Part shown: one piece after another, positions 22,795 through 34,645 of the stretch
Layout of the letters: each line of letters begins with the position of its first letter
Position numbering within the stretch: the stretch's first letter is position 1
NCBI GenBank assembly: GCA_010405405.1
Contig: MU004230.1
Coordinates: 2,315,744-2,379,743, forward strand
Origin: Microthyrium microscopicum
Taxonomy: Eukaryota > Ascomycota > Dothideomycetes > Microthyriales > Microthyriaceae
Length of the DNA: 64,000 nt
Direction of reading: 5' to 3'
Position numbers and translations under genes: made by a program
Notes under the pieces: model-generated
The model's input: the letters and a program-made list of their open reading frames with translations, nothing else
Database searches by the model: none
Told to the model about the DNA's origin: nothing

Positions 22795-24543
22795 ATGTCG
22801 GAGAGCACAAGCTCTGAGAGCGACCACCAGGAAGATGAATGGCAAGATCTAGAGGAGGATCGAGAGGATGTGCAAGTGGTCAGCCTTTTCGACAACAAAG
22901 TCTTCATGGATGTCCCGTCTATGCTCGACTATTGCAAGAAAACCTACAATTTTGATTTTGCGGCTGCCCAGAAAATTCTAGGTACGAATCTTCTCTTCTT
23001 TATGCCATCGCTCACCATGTATTGCATCGATTTTGATTCGAAATGAAAACTAACATATCGCAGGTCTAGATTTCTATGGACGTATAAAATTGGTCAACTA
23101 TATCCGCTATGAAGTCAAAAATGGCAATCTGCAACCCGACATCTCTTCAGCAGACAACTTCTCTGATGACAAGTACCTCCAGCCAGCCCTGGAAGACGAC
23201 GCTCTTCTATTTTACGCCGATGAATTAGAAGACGAGGAAATCGATGCCGCGATACCCTCCAAGGGAAAGGAAAATGCCCAACCGATTCCAGCACTTGATC
23301 CCGAAGCTCGTATAAAACAGCTTGAGGAGCAACTGGAGAAGGCTCAGTTCCAGTTTGCAGAATATCGCAAAGCGGCTCAAAATTCTCTGGATAAACGATG
23401 GCAAGATTTGGATGGCGCAGATGATGGACCTGCCGACACAAGCAAGCAAGCCTCACAGCGAGACGAGGATTACTTTGACTCATACTCATACAATGGTAAG
23501 TTCATCCGATTTATCGGTTTGTTAGTTTCTGGCTGATGGATGTAGATATCCACGAGACTATGCTCAAGGATACCATTCGCACTGATGCCTATCGGGACTT
23601 CATTTACGAAAACAAGCATTTGTTCAAAGACAAGATTGTCCTAGATGTTGGCTGCGGTACTGGTATCCTGTCCATGTTCTGCGCGCGTGCTGGTGCAGCT
23701 CAGGTGTATGCTGTGGATAACTCCAATATCATTGAAAAAGCCAAGGAGAACATCGCAACCAACGGACTGTCCAAGCAAATTACTTGCATTCGCGGTAAGA
23801 TTGAGGAAATCAAGCTTCCTGTGGAGAAGGTCGATATCCTCGTGTCTGAATGGATGGGATATTGTTTGCTTTATGAAGCAATGCTCAATTCGGTCTTATG
23901 GGCTCGCGACAAATATCTTCAGCCAGACGGACTGATGGTGCCATCGCATTGCGTTTTGCACATTGCGCCGCTAATGGATCCTGATTACGTGTCTGAGAAC
24001 GTCGAGTTCTGGTATGATGTGTATGGCTTCGACATGTCAGCAATGATGGCTAAAATCTACGACGATGTGTTAATAAAGACAGTGAAGAAGACCAGCTTGG
24101 CAGGCAAATCATCGCCGTTCTTCACGCTGCCTCTCCACGATATCACAGTCGCAGATCTTACTTTCCGCAAAGACTTCTCCATGGAGATTGAAAACAACAT
24201 TGAGAATCTAGATGGCTGGGTTCTTTGGTTCGACACCTTCTTCCTACCTTCGCGAACGGCAGCGCTTCCAGCTACGCCTCGAGCTGAAGAGTGGTCCGAT
24301 CTCACGAAGCCCGGTGTTGCATTCACTACTGGCCCCAATGGCAAAGAGACTCATTGGCAGTCTGGCTTGATGCTGATTGACCGCAAAGTGCACCAGCCTA
24401 AGGCGCTGGGGCAGGGGAGCAAGATATCAGGAAGCATTGGATATATGGAGGCGGGTAGCAATAAACGAGGTCTCGAGGTGGAGGTAACCTGGCATGTGGA
24501 GGGAAGCAGTGAACATGGACAGCAGATTTGGTATGTCCAGTAG
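22795..24543 (+). CDS. rmt3: Protein arginine N-methyltransferase 3 (PRMT3/Rmt3)
   Basis: Three exons, 22795..22981, 23064..23495 and 23546..24543, give 538 residues, close to fission yeast Rmt3. The N-terminus is acidic. The zinc-finger-equivalent region reads VVSLFDNKVF...MLDYCKKTYNF, then LDFYGRIKLVNYIR. A coiled-coil stretch follows at about 150-185. The catalytic core starts near 207 with the AdoMet motif VLDVGCGTGIL (Asp240), the double-E loop SEWMGYCLLYE (E308, E317) and the THW loop in ETHWQSG. The enzyme makes asymmetric dimethylarginine, and the best known target of PRMT3 is ribosomal protein uS5 (Rps2) in the cytosol. The zinc-binding Cys and His residues appear lost. Confidence 0.95.
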
Positions 24544-25040
24544 ATGAAGAGGGCGCGATAGCCTTGCATGAGATGGTGTGGTTCACGGGTCTGCTTTTCG
24601 ACTAGAATGCGTGGGGTGCATGAGATGTTGATGGGAACTATTGTCGGTAAAGCGGGGCTTGTGTTGTATTCAATCGGCTCGAGAGCAGCATGAGAGCTGA
24701 AAATGAAGACTAGTCAGGATAGCATGTATAATATCCTCATGGTTTTTGTATCATGCGATGGATGTAGGGGGAGTAGGAAAAAGTTGTTGAAAAGTGACAG
24801 GGAGTTGACGACATCGGATCCAGGCCGTGCGTTCCCCAGATTGGCATCAGATGCAGTGCATCATGCCAGGAGCTCCAAACTACCAACACAATAATCTTCC
24901 ACTCTACAAATTTTGACCTTCCTTCCGTTGCTCGTGAGGACATGCCATTGTCTCTGTTCCCTCTTCCTGCGACAATCGTTCCTAGATCATGTGTCTCGAA
25001 GCTTCGTAACAATAGTGGATAGCTGCCTGCGAGTACCGGA
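24544..25040. other. Intergenic PRMT3 / rav1
   Basis: Roughly 500 bases with the 3' flank of PRMT3 and the promoter of rav1. No further feature recognised. Confidence 0.5.
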
Positions 25041-28000
25041 ATGCGCGTCGTTGTCCCCGGCCGGCCACAGTCGAAGCTTCAAGCTGTCTCAACTGCTTGC
25101 TGGGAAGGTCGACAGATTATTGTAAGATACTGGGAGCCTCATACTTGCGGAAAATAACCTTACGCATTCTTATAGACATATATCTCAGGCCACGCGATCG
25201 TAGTCCTCGATGGCCCCAACAGCGTCCTCCAAACCACATATACAGACCTCCCCGATGAGCTTGTGGCAATCGTTATCGATGAACTCTCTGGCAAGATAGC
25301 CGCCGCATCCTCCAACCTCGTACACGTATACAAACCAGATGGATACTTCCAAGGCTCACCGAGAGTATGAGGTTCACACAAGAGGAACAAGTTAATGGCT
25401 GACATGAGTGCTAGTGGTCTTTACAATGCCATCTGCCAGCAGGAGAGCAGGACGAGATACGATCGTTACATTGGGGTCTGGATGAGGAACTCTTGATTGG
25501 CAGTACTCAGCTCAGCCTTTTTTCAACCCACAACGCCGCGGACCACCTTTGGTCCAAGTCTTTAGCTACACCAGCTAAGATCGCACAATTCTCCTACGAT
25601 ACAAGCTTGATAGCAACAACGGGCCAGTACGATCGGTTAGTGAAGATATGGAGAAAGTTGTCATTATCAGATCAAAGATTCGAGTATGACTATCTACCGC
25701 ATCCAACCGTCGTCACCGGAATATGTTGGCGACGGCCTTACCACCGAGACCAGAGCTTCGACAATATTCTATATACCTTCTGCGCCGACAACAAGCTGCG
25801 GATATGGTCTCCAGGAGACTCCGTCTCACATCATATTCTACAGTTCTGGGGAGAGATCGACCTGATGCAGTCCATCCAGCCACGGACGCTGAACCCAGCC
25901 GATGTGTCAAGTCAACGATTCGCTTTCATGATTCACAGCCGTGATTTCTCAATGGCTACAGAAAAAGCTGTTCAAGACTCGCCAGATGACGAGCATGAGC
26001 AAATGGCATTGCACCACCTAATAGAAATCGCCAACCGAAGTCCAGAGGTTTGCGTTGTTCTGGATGAGAAGGGAAACATGTCTGCCTGGGGACTAGAAAA
26101 TGTGGGCAGCAAGCATCGGGTCCCAGGAGACATATTCAACGTGGCACACGTCGAAGGACTGGCACTGCGATTCAAGCCGGACTGTGTTCCCATCGAAAAC
26201 AATGCACAATTCTTTCCATTTTGTGGCGATGACACGAAACGGCCATTTTCTTTACTGGTTCACCATTTTGATGGCCGTCTAGAGTGGTACGAGGGTAAAC
26301 TCGACCAGTTTTTCAGTCCATTATCACAGTCAAATCGACTTTCACTGAAATGTTCCTGGTCCGGTCATAGTGGAGAGATAAAGAAAGTTATAAGATCGGT
26401 TACCGGCAAAGCCATAGTCTCGAGGACTAAACAAAACGAGAGCATCGTGTGGACCCAAGCGCAGTCTGCCCGTGGAATAACTATTCGACGTAGCAGTATA
26501 ATCGGTACTCAAGAACATGTCCACAGAGCGTGGGTACTACAAGATGGGAAGTTTGTTGTTTTCCTACATCATGGTAGCATATCACTCTGGGATACGAGAT
26601 CTTTACGTGCTATCGAAATCACACGAAAGCAGTACTCTATCAAAGGCAAAGCTCTATGCTTGTTGTACATTCCAGGGGAGGATCATACTCCTGGAATGGC
26701 GCACATGGCAACAGTAAGCTCTGAAATGCAGGGCATATCCTGGGAGGTACGACTACCCACTGAAGCCACTCCTGTTGAACCATCTTTGGAACAATTCGAC
26801 ACGTTTGACCTGGGCCTAGGTGATGACCTAGCTTTTGTTTTGTCTGTTGATCCCGCTGGTACGGCTCCGGTCATATCTGGGTTCCTCGATACACTGGCTC
26901 GAGATGTAGCAATATCATACACCAATTCCGGAAGAGTTACCTCGTGGACAGCCAAAGTGGATTTGATAAATCGAAAGACAGAATGGCTAACGACTGCAGA
27001 GGTTGAAACTTTGATCGAGTATCCCTACCTAGCTAGCGGTACCTCCATTCGAAAGACCGCTCTTGTCAACTCTGAGCAAACTCAGTTGACGATATGGAGC
27101 ACCAAAGGACAAGCGTTGGAATATGAAGAACGATTCAGCACCGAACAAGGTCAAGTTCAAGATCTAGATTGGTCATCCACTCCCGATAACCAGTCTATTC
27201 TAGCTGTTGGCTTCCCTCACAAAGTCATAATTTATGGACAACTCCGCTTTGACTATCTTGATGACAGGCCAGCCTGGGCGGCATTCCGAGAAATTGATGC
27301 ATTACAATTTACCTCACATCCAATTGGTGATTCAGTATGGCTAGGTGGCGGAAACTTCGCAATCGGTGCTGGTAATCAACTTTTTATAATTGAAGACAAG
27401 TTGACCCTCTCGGAGAATCTCCTGCCAGACATCCGTTTGTCTGCAAAATCTAAAGAGACAGTCAATATATTCGACCTTGTCAGTCGACTGAATGGACCTT
27501 TACCGATATATCATCCACAATATCTATCGCAATTCATTCTTGATGGAAAGGTGGTGCTCGTTCAGCGCATCCTGCTGAAGCTCTGGAGGTTCCTCAAATT
27601 CTACACCGAAGGCGACGACGTCGACCCGATGCTAGGCTTTTCCATTGACGACATCTCGGATCAACAAGACATCACGTCTAGCCTTGCAAGGAAAGAACTT
27701 AATTCGTCATACGCAGACTTGACTGAAGACGAGCCTGAAGTAGTGACTGAGCACGTCGTTGCATCTCTGAATGAGCTGCTATCGTCACGCACGGTGCCAC
27801 TGCTCTCTAGCAGAGAGCAATTTCTCTTGGCAGATGCTGTCGAGTGTGTAGGCACGGTTGAGAAACATCGACGGTCCATTGATGAGAACGCTTGTCGATT
27901 TCTACTTTTCTTTCGTCAATATGCTTTGCGACATAGCCAACATACCGACAAACACTTGAGTCTTTCTTGGAGAGAAATTACGTGGGCATTTCATAGCAGC

Positions 28001-29424
28001 AGCCAGGATATTCTTGCAGATCTCGTTTCACGGCACTATCACAACAAGATGCTTTGGGAACACGCGCGAGCATCGGGACTGTTCATGTGGATGTCGGACC
28101 TACCGGCTCTGGTAAGAAACATATGACATTCTTGTGTATCGATAGTACTGACAGCGATACAGCGTACACAGTTCGAAACTATTGCCCGCAATGAATATAC
28201 TAAGACAGAGGACAAAGATCCAGTCAATTGTAGCCTCTATTACCTAGCGCTGAAGAAGAAGGCAATACTCTCTGGTCTATGGAGAATGGCGATCTGGAGT
28301 AAAGAGCAAGCAACTACCCAGAAGTTTCTGTCCAATAATTTCAACGAGCAGAGATGGAAAACTGCTGCTCTGAAGAATGCCTATGCCTTGATGGGCAAAC
28401 GGCGCTTTGGTAAGTCTGCCAAATACCCGGACAATTTGCCTTCTCTGACGCAAAACAGAATACGCAGCGGCATTTTTCCTGCTTGCAGATCACCTCAAAG
28501 ATGCCATCAATATTCTCTCCAATCAGATGGGTGATATTCAACTAGCCATTGCAGTGTGCAGAGTCTATGAAGGCGATCACGGGCCTGTTCTGTCAGAATT
28601 CTTGACCGAGAAAGTGCTGCCTGAGGCAACACTAGACGGGAACCGATGTCTCGCGACCTGGGCATTATGGATGCTGGGCAAACGAGACAAAGCTGTTCGA
28701 GCATTAATTGTATGTACGATCGGAACGATCATCATCCAGACTCTAACCTGTAAAGCTTCCACTACCACAAGTCCTCTCACCACCAGAGACACCAAAAATG
28801 GAGTCCAAACTATTCTCCATTGACGATCCAGCTCTCGTCGTACTCTACAAACAGCTTCGAGAGAAATCACTGCAAGCTTTGCGAGGTGCCATGTCGATAT
28901 CTCCTCGTGCTGAATGGGAGTTCGTAATACATACTGCTCGACTCTACTCGAGAATGGGCTGTGACCTATTAGCTCTTGAACTTGGTAGGCCCGATCGCAT
29001 GCCCAGTAAATTCTAATCTGACATTCATCTAGTCCGATCCTGGGAGTTCCTCATCACTCCCGGCCATCCCATATCTCCCGCCCTTTCACCCTCTACTACA
29101 TCTTTCTCCAAACAATCGCTTCACCTCCCCAGCCACCAAGGACATCAACCTCCATCACCTATGTTATCTGCTTTTGACATGGATCCTCGATTGGTGTTAC
29201 GTCGGCGTAGCTCCTTAGTAGTAGATGATCTTCCGCAAGAGCTTAAACGACACTCCATCACAGATGAGCCAACTATCGACGAGGAGGTCGAGTCCAATGG
29301 CATGAACGGACACGACAAGAAGTCCACTGAGAAGGAGAAGGCTCCCAAACAAGAAGAGAAGAAGAAGCCGACTCAGTTCCAGGAGCCGGATGCTAATAGT
29401 CTGCTCGATGCATTTGGTTTCTAG
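25041..29424 (+). CDS. rav1: RAVE complex subunit Rav1 (DmX/rabconnectin-3 type)
   Basis: Seven exons, 25041..25121, 25176..25364, 25415..28111, 28163..28409, 28459..28709, 28756..28984 and 29033..29424, join to 1361 residues, about the length of yeast Rav1 (1357). The N-terminus reads RVVVPGRPQSKLQAVSTACW, then YISGHAIVVLDGP. The first half is WD-repeat/beta-propeller-like. The Rav1p_C region follows, with HNKMLWEHARASGLFMWM, LYYLALKKKAILSGLWRMA, MGKRRFEYAAAFFLLADHLK and AINILSNQMGDIQLAIAVCR. RAVE binds V1 and promotes assembly of the vacuolar proton ATPase. The C-terminus is charged and ends in SLLDAFGF. Six 46-54-nt introns all preserve frame. The 78-base extension upstream of 25493 is needed, since that point is a TTG. 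Confidence 0.95.
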
Positions 29425-29550
29425 ATTTATATGGCGGTAGCATGAGCGTGTTTGTTTGTCCAATATTGTGTTTGTTTAATACTGTATCTACTTCTTGTCT
29501 CTATCTTACTTATGTTACAAGACCATCATTGGCAAGAATGCATCAATAAG

Positions 29551-30763
29551 TTATAATATATCTGTACAATCCCAGTTTTCTGGATGATCAATGACCATCT
29601 GAATAACTGCTTGAAACCTATCAGCAATGCCGGAAGCGGAGCCTCGCAGTAATTTGATCGCAGTGGTCAAAATCATAAGGCGGTCACCTTCTGTGGTCAC
29701 ATCATCTGCTCCTTGAATTCCCATCACTATGGCTCGTCCCGTTTCGTCTTCAATGTCATCTGACGTGACACTTGAGCTCGACGATCCTGGCAGATGTGCA
29801 GTTGGCTGAAGGTCATTGAACTCGTCTGACAAGATGTAGTCAGCTGTCGAGTTCATTGACTTGTCGTTTGTGATATTCTTGAGGCAAGGCGAGATACACC
29901 ACAGTGTAGCTGCAGCCTTGAACACGACCAGGTGCTGCTGGAGAAATGCGTGGGGAAATTGTTTGCCGACTGCAAAAACTTGACCACAGTGATAGGCCAC
30001 ACAGCGTGTTCGATGTAAGTCCTCCTTGATCCATCGAGCTCTCCGTGCCTGTGCTCTTTGCAGGTTGGATCCACCTCCTGCTACAAGTATGGTCAGTTAA
30101 GGTTTGGAAAGATATTTTTCGAAGCTTACTGAATAAATCAGACCTCTTCGACCTATCTCAAAGAGAGTTTCTGCGGCCTGACGGTCTGCCTCTATGCCAC
30201 CGAGATAGGCTCCAATACTCGGAGTCATTATAACAAGCAGTAAATGCTCACTGTGAGTGTTGAAGGTTGGCTGATGTAGTAAATGATGGTTCTAAAGACC
30301 CTTGTTAGTAACTCTCGACGTTGCGATCAGGTTAGCTACAACGCACCGGATGGAAATGTGCAAAGAACAGCTCAACGAAGTGGTCAATCTGTTGCATTGA
30401 GGGTAGTCCAATAGTAGGCAGTGGCTGCCATGGCGGTCTGCTCAGGAGTTCGCAAAGAGCTTGGAGAAGACCTTCATTGCTTCCCGGAATTTCCATAAGA
30501 GATTCGACGGTGGTTGCTGAGGAGAATGTATGATCATCTTGTTGAACTGTTCCCCATTGATCCCAGGATGATGTGATATCATTTCTTGAGTTTCCCTCGA
30601 CTTGAAGTGGTGGTGTCCAAGCAGGGAAACCTAGACTTTGCGAAAACGGAGCTGTAGTTGTGTTCCATGGCTCATTGCATAGGAATTCATAATCCGTCTC
30701 GCCTTCACGAGGTTCTATTGCTGACGAGTTGGTTCCTAGACTGTTAGCATACGGCAAGAACAA
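29551..30763 (-). pseudogene. Truncated fungal-specific transcription factor (fungal_trans type)
   Basis: Fragments typical of ascomycete C2H2/Zn2Cys6 regulators. The frame 30763..30347 contains LPSMQQIDHFVELFFAHFHP. A 55-nt intron (30292..30346) joins it to NHHLLHQPTFNTHSEH and ETLFEIGRRGLIYS (30291..30130). A downstream frame (about 30078..29551) has RWIKEDLHRTRCVAYHCGQV and FKAAATLWC, which resembles the C-terminal part of the same family. The roughly 250 residues normally between these parts are missing, the second and third frames do not join cleanly, and no zinc-finger exon is visible upstream (a splice at 30738..30803 gives an open but unrecognisable extension). I call it a decayed or internally deleted gene; a divergent functional gene is less likely. 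Confidence 0.5.
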
Positions 30764-31340
30764 TTGCTATCAATGCCAACTCATTATTTCAGTGTATGTA
30801 CCATCGCGACACATAATAGCCATACGGTACGATGAGAACCAGATATGCCTTAGTAATATCTTGCCACTTGGGTAGAGTCTTGAACGGGACTAGGAAGAGC
30901 TGATATTTCTTTGGTAGTCCCGTAGCATGCGATAGTAGACATCAAATGGATTGGGAAGCGTAACTTGAAGCTTTGGACTGAGTAACATTTTAAAATGAAT
31001 TCAAGAGCGCAATTTAAATGTGCAAAAGCTGTGATCTACGGGCACGCAGATCAAGCTAATAGGAGCGTTCAAACGAGTCACTCCTTCATCGAAAGAGAGA
31101 AGAGAATGGCACATAATCACGAAATGGAATGACATGTCATCTCATCGTCCCATATGTAGCAATATCACAGTTATATGATAGGAAAGTGAATCTTATCAAA
31201 GAATAAGCAATCTAATATAGACTCCTGCGTATGCGATTCCATCCATGCAGTGTTACCAAGTTCGCGCCAAATCATAGGTAGTCATCAATCATTTTTCAAT
31301 CAATAAACTTCCAATGCCACTCCTATCCGCGCTGGACATC
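30764..31340. other. Intergenic between TF remnant and zinc transporter
   Basis: 3' flank of the zinc transporter and possible lost 5' part of the transcription factor remnant. No DNA-binding domain could be read on the minus strand. Confidence 0.4.
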
Positions 31341-32850
31341 CTACGCCGTCAACGCACTACTCAGCCCCAAAATACCCATGCCAACAAAGGCGCTCACCAA
31401 GCACAAGCTACGATCATGTCCTAGCTGCCATGCCTCGCCCATCAACTGCAAGCCCACCATTGCCATGATGCCTGCCACTACCGCGAACATCCCGCCATAT
31501 ACTGCCTGTCCTGGTGCCCACTTCTCTCCTGCTGCTGCAAACCATAGAGCCGCGATTCCTGCACCGGCTGGCTGACTTAGACCGCCTAGGAGGGCTGCCC
31601 AAAGCATGGCGCGCCCGCGGCTCTGGAGGGCTAGGTATAGCGGAAGGGCGAGCGCGAAACCTTCGGTGATGTTGTGGATGAAGAGGGATAGGAAGACGGT
31701 GATGCCGAGAGAGGGGTTGGCGTGATTTGTTGCGTACGTGATGAAACCTTCAGGGAGCTTGTGTAAAGCAATGGCTAGGCTGGTTTGCAGGCCGATAGAG
31801 AGAAAGGCGTTGGTGGGTACATGGTGGTGATGCGTATTCGCACCACCCTGGGAAGCGGCATGGGAGTGTGAGTGTTCTAGTGCGGGAGGTTGAGTGAGCG
31901 TGGAAGTTGAAGCAGAGCCCGGTTGAGGAGTGGGAGTTTGGGATCGTGGAGTTGGTATCGAGTTTTGTTCCTCTTGGAGTGGCGCGAGCAGGGGAGTGTT
32001 TTCGTTCAGGCGTGGAGCCACGTCTGTGGTTGTTAAGCTTCGAGGCATATAGGGTCTTGAAGACATGCCATCAGCCCTAGACTGCATGCTTCGGAAGCAG
32101 TTGAGACCGCATGGATTAGTATAGCCGTAACATGTTCCGTTCTCGTCACATTGCGCTTTGGAAGTGCTGAGGAGTTTGGTCCACTGTGGGTTGAGGAGGT
32201 CCTCCCTTGATGCAGAGATCTCTCCTTGTTTCCACATGGATGTTCGAGACCTTGTCGATGTGGCACTTTTTGTTGTATGGGTTGAGTGTGCCTTACCGGC
32301 ATCTAACGGTTGTGCTTCCTCATCGTCGGGACAATCGGCCATTTCGGATCCTTCGTCCTCTTCTTCCTCCTCATGACTATGATCGCAATCAACGACATGG
32401 GATGGAATGAAATGGTGCATCGCACGCGACAGCAATTGGATACCAATGGCGCCCAACAAGAAGAAGCCGATCTGGGCAAACGATGCGGCCTTTTTTGAAA
32501 GTCCTCCTGCAATCAAAGACTTTTTTGCCGACGGCATCATCTTGGCCAAGGCAGAGAAAAACTAAAAGTTTGATTAGAACAGAGCTCCACACCATAGGAG
32601 ACTGTAGTACCATGACACCGAAACTGAGACTAAGCGAGGCAGAGAGAAAGCCATTGCTATTCTCGATCCTAAAGTTCTTTCTCCCTGGGAGCTTTCTAAT
32701 GAAAAGATCCACGCATATAATGCTAGCTCCCAATAAACAAGCTGTCAGCCTCGTCAGTCATATGTATAACAAAGGCAGGTGAGCTAAGGAATTACCGAAT
32801 CCACTTAGCGCGGACATAACCCATCCACGGGTGTCATTGTCCATCACCAT
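31341..32850 (-). CDS. zrt3: ZIP-family zinc transporter (Zrt3-like)
   Basis: Three exons, 32796..32850, 32611..32741 and 31341..32561, give 468 residues with ATG at 32850. Splicing joins MDNDTRGWVMSALSGF to ACLLGASIICVD, then NGFLSASLSLSFGVM to FFSALAKMMPSAKKS, both typical of Zrt3-type proteins. A His/Glu-rich loop (DHSHEEEEEDE) and a second one (HSHSH...HHHH) lie between membrane segments. The metal-binding pair is ALHKLPEGF (His about 329) and FIHNITEGF (His about 358). Yeast Zrt3 releases zinc from the vacuole; vacuolar location here is inferred from the family. The ATG at 32844 two codons downstream is an alternative start. Confidence 0.92.
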
Positions 32851-34126
32851 ATTGTAGACTTTCAGAAGAGACAAGCCATAAAGTGGCTCGATCTTGAGGC
32901 AGAGCTTCAGGTATCAGAATGCATACGAGCTTGATGTGGTCAACATGAGCGGTCAAGACTTAATAGTCAAGGGTGTGATGGCAGCTGTTATGATGGATCC
33001 GCTGAGACGAGCTGAACATGCAGTTGTATGGTAGTTCTAAGGCTGAGATGATATGACGGTAAGAATAAGACGAAATAAGCTGAGCTTGGGATAAAAGATT
33101 TTTGATGCTATCAGATCAACTATGTTCTAAGAATGATTGATTGCTAGAAGTAGGTAGTGACTTCCCGTCTCTGTTCAGCACTTGATGGCAGTCGCAGTTG
33201 AGAGATCGGCTGTAGGGGCCCAAGGGGGCTAGGACGGGACGTCAGATGGCAAGAGCATCGCTGACGCAAGGAAAGAGGAAAGTGCATTCCCACGAGATCC
33301 CAAAGGGCAGTCACCAGGGGCTGGTCGGCAGGTACGCCACAACGATGTGGCGTATGGGGCCGCCCCCATCCCGGGCCCCACACGCGAAATGGCCCCTGTC
33401 AACATGCGCGATCCCATCCTAAGTTCTGACTCGTCCCTAATAATTGAATGCCAGAACATTGTCGCTTTCTCTTGTCTTTCTGTCGTCTTTGATAACGCAT
33501 AGGTGACTTATGAAATAGCAAGTCAATCAAGAACAGTAACAACCGTATACTCTGGCGCTTGAGCACTCCATATTGAGCCTAGGGTAAGTTTACTATCGAC
33601 CCCTTAAAATCATAGATATGGCACTCCGCCCTAACGTGTCTAAGCCACTTTACTATCGCAGCGGTCAACACCAGGTACTTAAAGAGACTCTAAATCCTTC
33701 ACTAGGAAGATTGCACCATCCTTGAGGCACTGTAGTACTCTTCCTGAGACCGATTGGATCAAGGCGCACAAGGCTTATTGCTTGGATCAGTTCGCTGCCT
33801 CAGGTGCTCAGTTTTAGCTTCATCACCCTGCAGATATCAAAGTTCCTGTTCCTCATTCCTGAGGTAGTCCGGCTTAGCAAACGCTAAAACAAGTATCACT
33901 GCCCGACCTTCATCTGACGTTTGGAGTGCATCGTCAAACAGCCTGGTCACGCTAATCCATCAGGCTGCTTTACAACCGGCCTCTCACTCAACTACATTGG
34001 CCAACGCCGGAACTTCCCCAGGTTGATATAAAGTACCATCCATCTCTACCTAAGGCAATTCCTTTTCCATCACCAGCCATTTACACCCAAACAACCAAAA
34101 GACATCCTCATTACCTTGTCATCATC
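32851..34126. other. Intergenic, divergent promoters of zrt3-like and deoxyribosyltransferase-like genes
   Basis: About 1.3 kb shared by two divergent genes. A GC-rich patch at about 33180-33400 includes a run of C/G around 33360-33382. No zinc-responsive site was recognised by eye. Confidence 0.45.
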
Positions 34127-34645
34127 ATGTCTTCTTCAACGCATCCCGACTTCAAGCACGTCAAGGCGCCGCATAAAGTTGAACTGAACCAACCATCAGT
34201 CTTCCTTGCTGGCAGTATCGAGATGGGGAAAGCCATCTTATGGCAGGACTCTATGAGCGAGCAACTTCAGGATCTGCCAGTCACCGTACTCAACCCCCGA
34301 AGAGAAGATTGGAATTCAGAGTGGAAGCAGACAGAGGACTTTGGTCCATTCAAGCAGCAAGTGGATTGGGAAATGGACTACCTCAACGACTGCGATGTTA
34401 TCGCTCTCTACTTCCAAGTAGGCACCATGAGTCCAATTTCTCTACTGGAGCTTGGCCTACACGCCGCTAGCGGCAAAGTTGTCGTCTGCTGTCCCACCGG
34501 ATTCTGGCGTAAAGGCAACGTCGACATTGTCTGTTCTCGATACGGCCTAAACAAGCCTTTTGAGACCATAGAAGAGCTCATTGCCGAGACTCGCTCGAGA
34601 CTGGCCAAAGCCTGTGAGGCCAAGGAAACAGCGAAACTTGCATGA
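34127..34645 (+). CDS. Nucleoside 2-deoxyribosyltransferase-like protein
   Basis: An intronless 172-residue frame with ATG at 34127 and an A-rich context. It carries PSVFLAGSIEMGKAILWQ at about residues 23-40, NPRREDWNSEW at about 56-66, then WEMDYLNDCDVIALYF and SLLELGLHAASGKVVVCCP. The GSI...W start, the asparagine-proline-arginine block and the L-E-L-G-x-x-A-x-x-G-K block are the nucleotide-binding and catalytic-Glu motifs of the Nuc_deoxyri_tr2 family. Bacterial relatives swap bases between 2'-deoxyribonucleosides or hydrolyse nucleoside monophosphates. What the fungal protein does is not established. No targeting signal is visible. Confidence 0.85.
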   Translation: MSSSTHPDFKHVKAPHKVELNQPSVFLAGSIEMGKAILWQDSMSEQLQDLPVTVLNPRREDWNSEWKQTEDFGPFKQQVDWEMDYLNDCDVIALYFQVGTMSPISLLELGLHAASGKVVVCCPTGFWRKGNVDIVCSRYGLNKPFETIEELIAETRSRLAKACEAKETAKLA

